Below are positions 39,996 through 48,290 of a DNA stretch of 64,000 nt, piece by piece. The position numbers and the translations under genes are program-made. Below the pieces are notes generated by a model. The model saw only the letters and a program-made list of their open reading frames with translations, had not been told where the DNA came from and did not search any database. Within the stretch, counting starts at the first letter, position 1; the number at the start of each line of letters is the position of its first letter. Origin of the DNA: Pedococcus aerophilus (GTDB lineage Bacteria; Actinomycetota; Actinomycetes; Actinomycetales; Dermatophilaceae); assembly GCF_039532215.1 (NCBI RefSeq), contig NZ_BAAARN010000001.1:124001-188000 (forward strand), in the 5' to 3' direction.

Positions 39996-41210
39996 ATGCA
40001 GTCGATCTCCGAGCTGGGCGACCTGCGCGGGAAGCGCGTCCTCGTCCGGTCTGACCTCAACGTGCCGCTCGACGGCACCACGATCACCGACGACGGCCGC
40101 ATCCGTGCCTCCGTCCCGACGATCAAGGCTCTCTCCGAGGCGGGCGCACGCGTCATCGTGTGCGCCCACCTCGGGCGGCCCAAGGGCGCGCCGGAGGACA
40201 AGTACTCCTTGGCTCCCGTCGCGACCCGCCTCGGCGAGCTGCTGGGCCGGGACGTCACCTTCGCCACGGACACGGTGGGGGACAGCGCCCGCTCGGCCGT
40301 CGACGGCGCGCAGGACGGCGACGTCGTGCTGCTCGAGAACCTGCGGTTCAACGCGGGGGAGACGGCCAAGACGGACGAGGAGCGGGCCGAGTTCGCGGGC
40401 CAGCTCGCCGGGCTCGCCGACGTCTTCGTCTCCGACGGGTTCGGGGTCGTGCACCGCAAGCAGGCCAGCGTCTACGACGTCGCCCGGCTGCTGCCGTCCG
40501 CCGTGGGTGGCCTCGTCGAGACCGAGGTGGGCGTGCTCAAGCGCCTCACCGAGGAGCCCGAGCGCCCGTACGCCGTGGTGCTCGGTGGCGCGAAGGTGTC
40601 CGACAAGCTCGGGGTCATCGACAACCTCCTCGGCACCGCCGACCGCCTGCTCATCGGCGGCGGCATGGTCTTCACCTTCCTGGCCGCCCAGGACTACGAG
40701 GTGGGCAAGTCCCTCCTCGAGGCCGACCAGCTCGACGTCGTCCGCGGCTACATCGAGCAGGCCAAGGAGCGTGGCGTCGAGATCGTCCTGCCCGTCGACA
40801 TCGTCGCCGCGACCGAGTTCTCGGCGGACGCCGAGCACGACGTGGTGCCGGCCGGCGCCATACCGGCTGACCGGATGGGACTGGACATCGGACCGGAGTC
40901 CGGGGTCCTGTTCGCCGAGAAGCTCAAGGACTGCAAGACGGTGTTCTGGAACGGGCCGATGGGCGCGTTCGAGATGGAGCCGTATGCCGCGGGCACGGCT
41001 GCCGTGGCCAAGGCCCTGGTCGAGGTCACCCAGAAGGGCGCCCTCACCGTCGTCGGTGGTGGCGACTCCGCCGCCGCCGTCCGCCAGCTCGGCTTCGAGG
41101 ACGCGCAGTTCGGGCACATCTCCACCGGTGGCGGGGCGAGCCTGGAGTACCTGGAGGGCAAGGAGCTCCCCGGCCTGACCGTGCTCGACGAGACGAAGGA
41201 CCCCGCCTGA
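39996..41210 (+). CDS. pgk: phosphoglycerate kinase
   Basis: The 404-residue kinase makes ATP from 1,3-bisphosphoglycerate. It shows [15 protein letters not shown] at the N-terminal substrate site, [18 protein letters not shown], and the C-terminal nucleotide loop [11 protein letters not shown]. It lies three bases after the gap stop, and its TGA overlaps the tpiA ATG by one base. Confidence 0.97.
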   Translation: MQSISELGDLRGKRVLVRSDLNVPLDGTTITDDGRIRASVPTIKALSEAGARVIVCAHLGRPKGAPEDKYSLAPVATRLGELLGRDVTFATDTVGDSARSAVDGAQDGDVVLLENLRFNAGETAKTDEERAEFAGQLAGLADVFVSDGFGVVHRKQASVYDVARLLPSAVGGLVETEVGVLKRLTEEPERPYAVVLGGAKVSDKLGVIDNLLGTADRLLIGGGMVFTFLAAQDYEVGKSLLEADQLDVVRGYIEQAKERGVEIVLPVDIVAATEFSADAEHDVVPAGAIPADRMGLDIGPESGVLFAEKLKDCKTVFWNGPMGAFEMEPYAAGTAAVAKALVEVTQKGALTVVGGGDSAAAVRQLGFEDAQFGHISTGGGASLEYLEGKELPGLTVLDETKDPA

Positions 41211-42016
41211 TGGCAGCCAAGACCTCCGGCCGTGTCCCGCTCATGGCGGGCAACTGGAAGATGAACCTCGACCACCTCCAGGCCACCCACCTGGTCCAGA
41301 AGCTCGACTGGACCCTCAAGGACGGGCGGCACGACTTCAAGGCCGTCGAGGTCGTCGTCCTCCCGCCGTTCACCGACCTGCGTTCGGTCCAGACCCTCAT
41401 CGACGGCGACCGGCTCGAGCTGCGCCACGGGGCCCAGGACCTGTCCGCCCACGACCCGGGTGCCTACACCGGGGAGATCTCGGGAGCGTTCCTCGCCAAG
41501 CTCGGCTGCACCTACGTCACCGTGGGGCACAGCGAGCGGCGCGAGTACCACGCGGAGTCCGACGAGGTCGTCAACACCAAGGTGAAGATGGCCTACAAGC
41601 ACGGACTCACACCGATCTTCTGCGTCGGGGAGGGCCTCGAGGTCCGTCAGGCCGGTGAGCACGTCGCCCACGTCCTCGCGCAGGTCGAGGCCGGTCTCGC
41701 CGGGGTCACCGCCGAGCAGGCGAAGTCCGTCGTCGTCGCCTACGAGCCGGTCTGGGCGATCGGCACCGGCGAGGTCGCGACGCCCGAGGACGCGCAGGAG
41801 GTCTGTGCCGCCATCCGCACCAAGCTCGCCGAGCTGTACTCGGGCGACCTCGCGGACGCGGTGCGCGTGCTCTACGGCGGGTCGGTGAAGGCCAACAACG
41901 TCGCCGCCATCATGGCCCAGGAGGACGTCGACGGCGCACTCGTCGGTGGCGCCTCGATCGTCCCCGAGGAGTTCTCCTCGATCTGCCGCTACCGCGACCA
42001 CAACAAGACCAGCTGA
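41210..42016 (+). CDS. tpiA: triosephosphate isomerase
   Basis: The 268-residue TIM barrel has the substrate Lys in [11 protein letters not shown], the catalytic His in [11 protein letters not shown], the catalytic Glu in [14 protein letters not shown], and the phosphate loop [11 protein letters not shown]. It interconverts dihydroxyacetone phosphate and glyceraldehyde-3-phosphate. The ATG at 41210 overlaps the pgk stop by one base. Confidence 0.97.
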   Translation: MAAKTSGRVPLMAGNWKMNLDHLQATHLVQKLDWTLKDGRHDFKAVEVVVLPPFTDLRSVQTLIDGDRLELRHGAQDLSAHDPGAYTGEISGAFLAKLGCTYVTVGHSERREYHAESDEVVNTKVKMAYKHGLTPIFCVGEGLEVRQAGEHVAHVLAQVEAGLAGVTAEQAKSVVVAYEPVWAIGTGEVATPEDAQEVCAAIRTKLAELYSGDLADAVRVLYGGSVKANNVAAIMAQEDVDGALVGGASIVPEEFSSICRYRDHNKTS

Positions 42017-42035
42017 GCCAGATCGGCGCGGTCGG

Positions 42036-42064
42036 TTCAGCCCGGCGTGGCGAGAAGGTATCCT
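42036..42064 (+). promoter_or_regulatory. probable promoter of secG
   Basis: TTCAGC (42036-42041) and TATCCT (42059-42064) are 17 bases apart, about 55 bases before the secG start. Confidence 0.55.
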
Positions 42065-42117
42065 GACCGCTGCTGCCGATTCGGTGGCGAACTGTTGTCG
42101 ACGAAGATGGGTGAACC

Positions 42118-42363
42118 GTGGAAGCCGTACGCATTGGCCTGCAGGTCCTGCTGGTCATCGGTGGTCTGATCCTGACCTTGCTGATCCTGCTGCACAAGGG
42201 CAAGGGTGGCGGTCTGTCCGACATGTTCGGTGGTGGCATGTCCACCTCGCTGGGCTCCTCGTCCGTCGCCGAGCGCAACCTCGACCGCTTCACCGTCGCT
42301 GTCGGCATCGTCTGGTTCGCCTGCATCGTCGGCATCGGTCTCATCGACCGCTTCTCCGCCTGA
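42118..42363 (+). CDS. secG: preprotein translocase subunit SecG
   Basis: The 81-residue protein has two membrane helices joined by the glycine-rich cytoplasmic loop HKGKGGGLSDMFGGG and a short C-terminus, as expected for SecG, which helps SecA-driven export through SecYEG. The start is a GTG at 42118 after GGGTGA. It follows tpiA as in most actinobacteria and precedes rbpA by 21 bases. Confidence 0.95.
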   Translation: MEAVRIGLQVLLVIGGLILTLLILLHKGKGGGLSDMFGGGMSTSLGSSSVAERNLDRFTVAVGIVWFACIVGIGLIDRFSA

Positions 42364-42384
42364 CCCGAAAGGAAGCACTCCAAC

Positions 42385-42735
42385 ATGGCAGGTGGCAACG
42401 CAATCCGAGGCAGCCGAGTCGGCGCCGGACCCATGGGCGAGGCGGAGCGCGGCGACGCAGCCCCCCGGGTCTTCATCTCCTACTGGTGCGCCAACGGCCA
42501 CCAGACCCGTCCGAGCTTCGCCGAGGAGCCCGGCCTGGCCGTCCCCGAGACGTGGGACTGCCCGCGCTGCGGGTTCCCCGCCGGGCAGGACGAGGCCAAC
42601 CCCCCGGCCCCGCCGAAGGTGGAGCCGTACAAGACGCACCTCGCCTACGTGAAGGAGCGCCGCTCGGACGCCGACGGCAAGGCCATCCTCGACGAGGCGC
42701 TGGCCACGCTGCGCGACCGCAAGCTCATCCAGTAG
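42385..42735 (+). CDS. rbpA: RNA polymerase-binding protein RbpA
   Basis: The 116-residue protein is an actinobacteria-specific transcription factor that binds the principal sigma factor and stabilises the open complex. It shows the Zn-ribbon-like pair of cysteines in YWCANGHQTRP and DCPRCGFPAG, then the basic linker and the sigma-interaction region THLAYVKERRS with EALATLRDRK at the end. The ATG at 42385 follows GAAAGGAAG. A strong terminator follows. Confidence 0.96.
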   Translation: MAGGNAIRGSRVGAGPMGEAERGDAAPRVFISYWCANGHQTRPSFAEEPGLAVPETWDCPRCGFPAGQDEANPPAPPKVEPYKTHLAYVKERRSDADGKAILDEALATLRDRKLIQ

Positions 42736-42753
42736 CAGCACGCACGACCCGCT

Positions 42754-42790
42754 CGAAGGGCGCCCGGACCACGGTCCGAGGCGCCCTTCG
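42754..42790 (+). terminator. terminator hairpin of the secG-rbpA unit
   Basis: A perfect 10-bp outer stem (42754-42763 with 42781-42790) and an inner 6-bp stem (42765-42770 with 42773-42778) lie 18 bases after the rbpA stop. Confidence 0.85.
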
Positions 42791-42925
42791 CCGTACCCGC
42801 CCCGTGGTGCGAAGGAATCTGCTCGGTCAGGGGTTTGGACCGGGCCGCAGCGGGCACACACCGTGTGGGTGGACGGCTTCCGGCGACTGCTCATGTGGCG
42901 CCCGCCCACCAGTCAGGAGATGCCT

Positions 42926-44017
42926 GTGGCCCCCGAACCGTCCGACCCCGCCTGGGTGTCCCTGGCCCCCGACGCGGCCGCTGACCGGCCTGCTGGGGCG
43001 GCAGGAGGCCAGGATGGGCTGCTGACGCGAGCCACCGCCGCAGCCGGGGACGTCCCGGCGGCGATGGCGCTGCTCCCCCACCTCGCCTCGACGCCGCTGC
43101 CCGGTCGGGGGCGCACCCTCGACCTCTGGTCCACGCTGGCGTCCCTGGCAGCTGTCGACCTGACCGTCGCCCGCGTGGTCGAGCCGCACCTCGACGCCCT
43201 CGCGATCATGGACCAGGCCGGTCTGGCGCCGCCCGCACCCGACAGCACCTGGGGGGTGTGGGCGGCACACGCGCCTGGTGCACGCCTCGACGCGACCCTG
43301 ACCGACGACGGGTTCCGGCTCGACGGGACCAAACCGTGGTGCTCCCTGGCGCAGCACGTCACCCACGCCGTCGTCACGGCCCACACCTCCGACACCACGC
43401 GGAGGGCCTTCGTCGTCGACCTGGCTCACCCCGGCGCGACGCACGACGACCCCCGGGGATGGGTGTCGCGCGGCCTGGTCGAGCTCGTCTCCGTGGCCAC
43501 CCATTACGACGGCGTGCCCGCCGTCGCCGTGGGCGCGGACGACTGGTACCTCTCCCGACCCGGGTTCGCCTGGGGTGGCATCGGGGTCGCTGCGTGCTGG
43601 TACGGGGCCGCTGTCGGCCTCGCCCGCACGCTCGCCGGCGCCTGCGGCCGGCGTGAGCCCGACCAGGTGGCCCTGATGCACCTCGGCGCGGTCGACGCCC
43701 GCCTGCACGCGGCCCGGTGCGCTCTCGCCGAGGCAGCCGACACCGTGGACACCGGTGGTGCCGACGGTGACGCCGGGGCCCTGCTCGCCGCCCGTGTCCG
43801 GGCCGTCGTGGCGGCCACCTGCGAGGACGTGCTCACGCGCGTCGGTCACGCCCTGGGGCCCGGGCCGCTCACCGCCGACGCAGCCCACGCGGCGCGCGTC
43901 GCCGACCTCACGGTCTACCTGCGCCAGCACCACGCCGAACGGGACGACGCGGCGCTGGGGCGACAGGCGCTGACGGGGTGGCTGGGGCAGACCCCCGCCT
44001 CGCGGCCCACCACGTGA
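42926..44017 (+). CDS. acyl-CoA dehydrogenase-like protein
   Basis: The 363-residue product resembles the acyl-CoA dehydrogenase fold: an alpha-helical first third, a beta middle (FRLDGTKPWCSLAQHVTHAVV is represented here by its core DGTKPWCSLA) that matches the FAD-binding GxKxWCS region, and a helical C-terminal third with VGLARTLAG. The usual catalytic Glu and the YTGAEIEE-like motifs of fatty-acid enzymes are not evident, so the substrate may not be a normal acyl-CoA. I chose the GTG at 42926, six bases after CAGGAG. An ATG at 42920, and GTG 42863, are alternatives. It is coupled (GTGA) to the PIG-L/methyltransferase gene. Confidence 0.75.
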   Translation: MAPEPSDPAWVSLAPDAAADRPAGAAGGQDGLLTRATAAAGDVPAAMALLPHLASTPLPGRGRTLDLWSTLASLAAVDLTVARVVEPHLDALAIMDQAGLAPPAPDSTWGVWAAHAPGARLDATLTDDGFRLDGTKPWCSLAQHVTHAVVTAHTSDTTRRAFVVDLAHPGATHDDPRGWVSRGLVELVSVATHYDGVPAVAVGADDWYLSRPGFAWGGIGVAACWYGAAVGLARTLAGACGRREPDQVALMHLGAVDARLHAARCALAEAADTVDTGGADGDAGALLAARVRAVVAATCEDVLTRVGHALGPGPLTADAAHAARVADLTVYLRQHHAERDDAALGRQALTGWLGQTPASRPTT

Positions 44018-45396
44018 CCGGCTCCGACGCGCCTGCGGGGTTCGACCCGCACGCGCCCGGGACACCGGAGGCCCACTGGACCCGGGTGCTGGACGACGTG
44101 GCACGGCCGGTGACCGCTCCCGACCTCCTCCCATCCGGCAGTGACCTCGTGGTGCTCGCCGCCCACCCCGACGACGAGTCCCTCGCCGCGGGCGGCCTGC
44201 TCGCGGAGGCTGCGGCCCTGGGACGACGGGCGATCCTCGTGGTCGCGACCTCCGGTGAGGGATCGCACCCACGGTCCGCGACCCATACCCCTGCGCAGCT
44301 GGCGGCCGTCCGGGAACGTGAGGTCACGGCCGCGCTGCGGGCCGTCCACCCGGGTGCTCTGCTCGTGCTCCTGCGGCTGCCCGACGGGGGACTGGCCGGT
44401 CAGCGGGCTGCCCTGGCCGAGTCGCTGGCCGGGGTGGTCGGGCCCCGGACGGTGCTCGCCGCGCCCTGGCGTCGGGACGGCCACACCGACCACGACACCG
44501 CCGGTGCGGTCGCGGCCGAGGTGGCGACCGCGGTCGGGGCGACGCTGCTCGAGTACCCCGTGTGGCTGTGGCACTGGGGCAGCGGGTCGGATCTGGCCGG
44601 TGAGGTCGTGGTGCGGCTGCCCCTCGGTGTCGAGGCGCTCACGCGAAGGGCCGCGGCCCAGGCGGCGCACGTCTCCCAGGTGCACGCGCTCTCCCCGCAG
44701 GCGGGCGACGAGGTGCTGCTCCCCGCGCACGTCCTCGAGCGGTTCACCCGTCCCCACGAGGTCTTCATCGCCTCGCTCACAGAACGCTCGGCCACCCGGC
44801 ACTCGGACGCCGCCTTCGACGACATGTTCGACGGCTCCGACGACCCGTGGCGGTTCGAGTCCAGCTGGTACGAGCAGCGCAAGCGGGCGGTCACGCTGGC
44901 AGCCCTCCCGCGAGAGCACCTCGGCGCGGTCCTCGAGGTGGGCTGCTCGACCGGGGTGCTGACCAGCGCCCTGGCGCAGCGGGCCACGACGGTGGTCGGG
45001 ACCGACGTCAGTGCGCGCGCCGTGGACCGCGCCCGTGCCCGGCTGGCCGGTAACGACGCGGTGACGATCAGGCAGCTGCGGTCGCCGCAGCAGTGGCCCG
45101 AGGGCAGCTTCGACCTCGTCGTGCTGTCCGAGGTCGGCTACTTCTGGCAGCCCGACGAGCTCGACCGGGCCCTGGCCCTGTCGGTGGGTTCGCTGACCGA
45201 GGACGGGTTGCTGCTGCTGTGCCACTGGCGGCACCCGGTGGACGGGTGGCCGCTGGACGGCGACATGGTCCACGAGGCCGCGGTCGGCCTCCCGGGGCTG
45301 CGGGTGGTGGTCAGCCACGTCGAGACCGACTTCCGCCTCGACGTGCTGGCCGCCGGTGCATGGCAGACCCCGGCCACCCGCGAGGGGCTCGCGTGA
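44014..45396 (+). CDS. PIG-L deacetylase fused to a class I SAM methyltransferase
   Basis: The 460-residue protein joins two enzymes. Residues about 30-245 are a PIG-L/LmbE-type zinc deacetylase (metal motif AAHPDDESLAAGG, and WRRDGHTDHDTAG with the later His). Residues about 270-450 are a SAM methyltransferase (motif I VLEVGCSTGVLTSALAQ, then VVGTDVSARAVDRARARL and FDLVVLSEVGYFW), related to the NodS family of N-methyltransferases. PIG-L enzymes remove acetyl from GlcNAc-type sugars. The fusion could deacetylate an amino sugar and then methylate the freed amine (inference). The GTG at 44014 overlaps the previous stop, and its stop overlaps the next GTG. Confidence 0.88.
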   Translation: MTGSDAPAGFDPHAPGTPEAHWTRVLDDVARPVTAPDLLPSGSDLVVLAAHPDDESLAAGGLLAEAAALGRRAILVVATSGEGSHPRSATHTPAQLAAVREREVTAALRAVHPGALLVLLRLPDGGLAGQRAALAESLAGVVGPRTVLAAPWRRDGHTDHDTAGAVAAEVATAVGATLLEYPVWLWHWGSGSDLAGEVVVRLPLGVEALTRRAAAQAAHVSQVHALSPQAGDEVLLPAHVLERFTRPHEVFIASLTERSATRHSDAAFDDMFDGSDDPWRFESSWYEQRKRAVTLAALPREHLGAVLEVGCSTGVLTSALAQRATTVVGTDVSARAVDRARARLAGNDAVTIRQLRSPQQWPEGSFDLVVLSEVGYFWQPDELDRALALSVGSLTEDGLLLLCHWRHPVDGWPLDGDMVHEAAVGLPGLRVVVSHVETDFRLDVLAAGAWQTPATREGLA

Positions 45397-46157
45397 GCAC
45401 CGTGACCTCGGTCGCCGTCGTCGTGCCGGCTCGGGACGAGGAGCTCGTCCTCGCAGACTGCCTCGGCTCCCTCGAGGCTGCCCGGCAGGAGCTGCACCGC
45501 CACCGACCGGACGTCAGGGTGCAGGTCCTCGTGGTCCTGGACCGTTGCCTCGACGGCTCTGCCTCGGTGGTCGCGCGGCAGCCGGGTGTCGAGAGCCTGA
45601 TGGTCTCGGCCGGCTGCGTCGGGACGGCGCGGGCCACGGGCGCCTCTCACGTCCTCTCGGGGTACGACACCCACGACCAGCTGTGGCTGGCCAGCACCGA
45701 CGCTGACACGGTCGTCCCTGCGCACTGGCTCGTCACCCAGGTCGAGCTCGCGGAGAACGGCTGGGACCTGGTCCTCGGCACGGTGGAGCCGCACGACCTC
45801 GACGACCACCTGCTCGGCCGGTGGGCCAGACGCCACCGGCTGCTCGACGGGCACCCGCACGTTCACGGCGCGAATCTCGGCGTGCGCGCCTCGCGCTACG
45901 TCGAGGTCGGCGGTTTCCCCGGGGTCGCCCTGCACGAGGACGTGCTGCTGGTCGAGGCGGTCAAGGCCACCGGCGCCCCCTGGCTGGCCACGGACACGAC
46001 GCGGGTGCGGACCGCCGGACGGCTCGACGCCCGCGTCACCGGCGGTTTCGCCACCTACCTGCGCGACCTCGCCGACGCCGTCACCACCCCGGACCCGGCT
46101 GTCCACCCCGTCACAGTCCTGACCCCCACCGCGACCACCCCGGCCTTGTGCGACTAG
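45393..46157 (+). CDS. family 2 glycosyltransferase
   Basis: The 254-residue GT-A glycosyltransferase has the nucleotide-sugar start VAVVVPARDEELVLADCL, the metal-binding DxD as STDADTVVP, and the acceptor-side acidic motif LHEDVLLVEAV. No membrane helix is visible, so it acts in the cytosol. The GTG at 45393 overlaps the previous stop by four bases. It closes the three-gene cassette. The donor and acceptor are unknown. Confidence 0.88.
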   Translation: MSTVTSVAVVVPARDEELVLADCLGSLEAARQELHRHRPDVRVQVLVVLDRCLDGSASVVARQPGVESLMVSAGCVGTARATGASHVLSGYDTHDQLWLASTDADTVVPAHWLVTQVELAENGWDLVLGTVEPHDLDDHLLGRWARRHRLLDGHPHVHGANLGVRASRYVEVGGFPGVALHEDVLLVEAVKATGAPWLATDTTRVRTAGRLDARVTGGFATYLRDLADAVTTPDPAVHPVTVLTPTATTPALCD

Positions 46158-46212
46158 CGCTCGTCAGGACGCTGCGTCACGCCGCGACCAGCGAGCGTCA
46201 TCGGCACGAAGC

Positions 46213-46247
46213 GGGGTGAGGGCGGGGTGGGGTGAGGGTGGGGTGGG
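46213..46247 (+). repeat. G-rich 16-bp tandem repeat (G-quadruplex candidate)
   Basis: GGGGTGAGGG(C/T)GGGGT is repeated at 46213 and 46229 and followed by GGG, giving eight runs of three or four Gs on the plus strand. It lies between the convergent GT2 and pgl genes, where no classical terminator is visible. Confidence 0.85.
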
Positions 46248-46259
46248 CTCGTGGCTGGG

Positions 46260-47012
46260 TCAGGAGAGCTCGGAGGCGGCGTCGGCGTCGAGCAGCCAGA
46301 GGGTCTCGCGCCGGCCCTTGACCTGGGCGGCGGAGGACTCCGCCGGAGCAGCACCGGCCACCGAGACCTTGACGGCGTGCGCCTTGTCCGCACCGGCCAC
46401 GATGAACCACGTGCGCTCGGCCCTGGCCAGCGCCTCGAAGGTCAGGGTGACCCGGGTCGGCGGCGGCTTGGGGGAGTCGTGCACCGGCGCGGCAGCCACC
46501 CCGGCGGTCAGCTGGTCCGGGTGGCCGGGGAACAACGACGCGACGTGGGCGTCGGGACCGACCCCGAGCAGGAGCACGTCGAACGTCGGGGACGGCGCAC
46601 CGTCGCCCGCAGCGGCGGCCAGCTCGGCGGCATACCGGGTCGCGGCTGCGGCCACGTCGTCACCGTCGGGTCCGTCCGGACCCGGCATGGCGTGCACCTT
46701 GGCCGGGTCGAGCGGGACGGCGTCGAGCAGCGCCTCGCGGTTCTGGGTCTCGTTGCGGTCGGCGTCACCGTCGGGCAGGAAGCGCTCGTCACCCCACCAC
46801 ACGTGCAGGCGGGTCCAGTCGACCGCGTCGCGGGCCGCGCTGGCTGCGACGGACGCGAGGATCGCCGAACCCATCGTGCCGCCGGTGAGGACGACGTGGG
46901 CCTCGCCGCGTGCGTTCTGCGCGTCGACGAGGGCCGTGATGAGCCGGGCTGCCGCAGCGTCGGAGAGCAGCTGCTTGGTGGCGTGGACGAGGACGACGGG
47001 ATCGCTGCTCAC
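46260..47012 (-). CDS. pgl: 6-phosphogluconolactonase
   Basis: The 250-residue enzyme hydrolyses 6-phosphogluconolactone. It shows VVLTGGTMGSAILA, HVWWGDERFLPDGDADRNE and FDVLLLGVGPDAHVASLFPG, the DevB-type Pgl motifs. The start is a GTG at 47012 overlapping the opcA stop. It is the last gene of the operon tkt-tal-pgi-zwf-opcA-pgl. Confidence 0.95.
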   Translation of the reverse strand: MSSDPVVLVHATKQLLSDAAAARLITALVDAQNARGEAHVVLTGGTMGSAILASVAASAARDAVDWTRLHVWWGDERFLPDGDADRNETQNREALLDAVPLDPAKVHAMPGPDGPDGDDVAAAATRYAAELAAAAGDGAPSPTFDVLLLGVGPDAHVASLFPGHPDQLTAGVAAAPVHDSPKPPPTRVTLTFEALARAERTWFIVAGADKAHAVKVSVAGAAPAESSAAQVKGRRETLWLLDADAASELS

Positions 47013-48235
47013 GAGTCCGCCTTCTTCGCCGCAGCCTTGCCAGCCGCCGCCTTCTTGGCTGCAGGAGCCTTCGCGGCCGGAGCCTTGGTCGGAGCCGTCT
47101 TCCCACCGGTCGACCGGGCGGCCTTGGCCTTGCCGAGCTTGCGTGCGGCCGCCTTCTTGACCGTCGCCGTGCTGCTCGTCTTCTGCTCGGGATCGGGGGC
47201 CTGCACCATCGCAGCGCTCCCGGCCTTGTGGGCGCGGGACAGCTTGCGTGCCTCTGCGGCCGCTTCCGCCGTCGACGGGGCCTCGCCCTCACGGACGGCC
47301 TCGCTGGCGGTCACGCCCTTGCGTCCGACTCGGGGCAGGCCCTTGCGGATGGTCTCTTCGTAGATGTCGTCGGGGTCGAGGCGTCGCAGCTCGTCGGCCA
47401 GGCACTCGGCCGTGGCCCGACGGGCCAGGGTGATGCGCCGCACCGGCTGGCCCGGCTGGCTGAGGGTGGCGACCGTGCCGTCGGGACGGACCAGGTCGAC
47501 AGGACCACTCTTGCGGTCGAGCCGGACGCTGATCATCCCGGTGCCGGCACGGCTGCGCGCGCGAGTCACCTTGCAGCGCAACGTCTGCGCCAGCCAACCG
47601 GCCAGGAGGTCGGTCGACGGGGAGTCGCTGCCGCCGGTGACGGTGGCCTCCGTGACCGGCTCGAACGGACGCTGGTCGAGCGCCGCCGCGAGCAGGCCAC
47701 GCCAGAGGGTGACGCGGGTCCACGCGAGGTCGGTGTCGCCACCGGCGTAGGTCTCGGCGCGGTTCGCCAGGGCATTGCGCGGGTTCTTGGCCTCGGCCGC
47801 GTCGGTGATCCGGCGCTGGGCCATCGAGCCGATCGGGTCCTTCGACACGTTGGCCGGGGCCTCGCGCGGCCACCACGCGACGACGGGGGAGTCGGGCAGC
47901 AGCAGCGGCGTGACGACGCTGCGGCCGTGGTCGGTCAGGGCGCCGTACAGCCGGGCCACGACGACCTCGCTCGCGCCGGCGTCGCCACCCACGCGGATCT
48001 GGGCGTCGATGCGCGAGGCGCCGCGCTTGTTGCCGATGACGACGGCGATGATGCGGCAGGGGTGCTGCCGGCTCGCGTCGTTGGCGGCCTCGATCGCCTC
48101 GTCGGCATCCTGCTCGTCGACGACGATGATCAGGGTGAGCACGCGTCCGAGCGCCATCGCGCCGGTGTCCTGGCGCAGGGCGACGAGCTTCTTGCTGATC
48201 GCCACGGTCGAGGTGCTGGGCAGGTCGATGATCAC
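47009..48235 (-). CDS. opcA: glucose-6-phosphate dehydrogenase assembly protein OpcA with basic tail
   Basis: OpcA is needed for activity of G6P dehydrogenase in actinobacteria and cyanobacteria. The 408-residue protein begins MIIDLPSTSTVAISKKLVAL and contains PDSPVVAWWPREAP, the characteristic family segment. After about residue 315, where the family normally ends, there is a tail of about 90 residues that is Ala/Lys-rich over its last 60 (repeats of the type APAAKKAAAGKAAAKK). It starts at GTG 48235, 55 bases after zwf, and overlaps pgl. Confidence 0.94.
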   Translation of the reverse strand: MIIDLPSTSTVAISKKLVALRQDTGAMALGRVLTLIIVVDEQDADEAIEAANDASRQHPCRIIAVVIGNKRGASRIDAQIRVGGDAGASEVVVARLYGALTDHGRSVVTPLLLPDSPVVAWWPREAPANVSKDPIGSMAQRRITDAAEAKNPRNALANRAETYAGGDTDLAWTRVTLWRGLLAAALDQRPFEPVTEATVTGGSDSPSTDLLAGWLAQTLRCKVTRARSRAGTGMISVRLDRKSGPVDLVRPDGTVATLSQPGQPVRRITLARRATAECLADELRRLDPDDIYEETIRKGLPRVGRKGVTASEAVREGEAPSTAEAAAEARKLSRAHKAGSAAMVQAPDPEQKTSSTATVKKAAARKLGKAKAARSTGGKTAPTKAPAAKAPAAKKAAAGKAAAKKADS

Positions 48236-48290
48236 CGGGGTCCCCGTTCAGTATCGGAGTGAGGCACGAACGCAGAACTGGATGGGGTGG

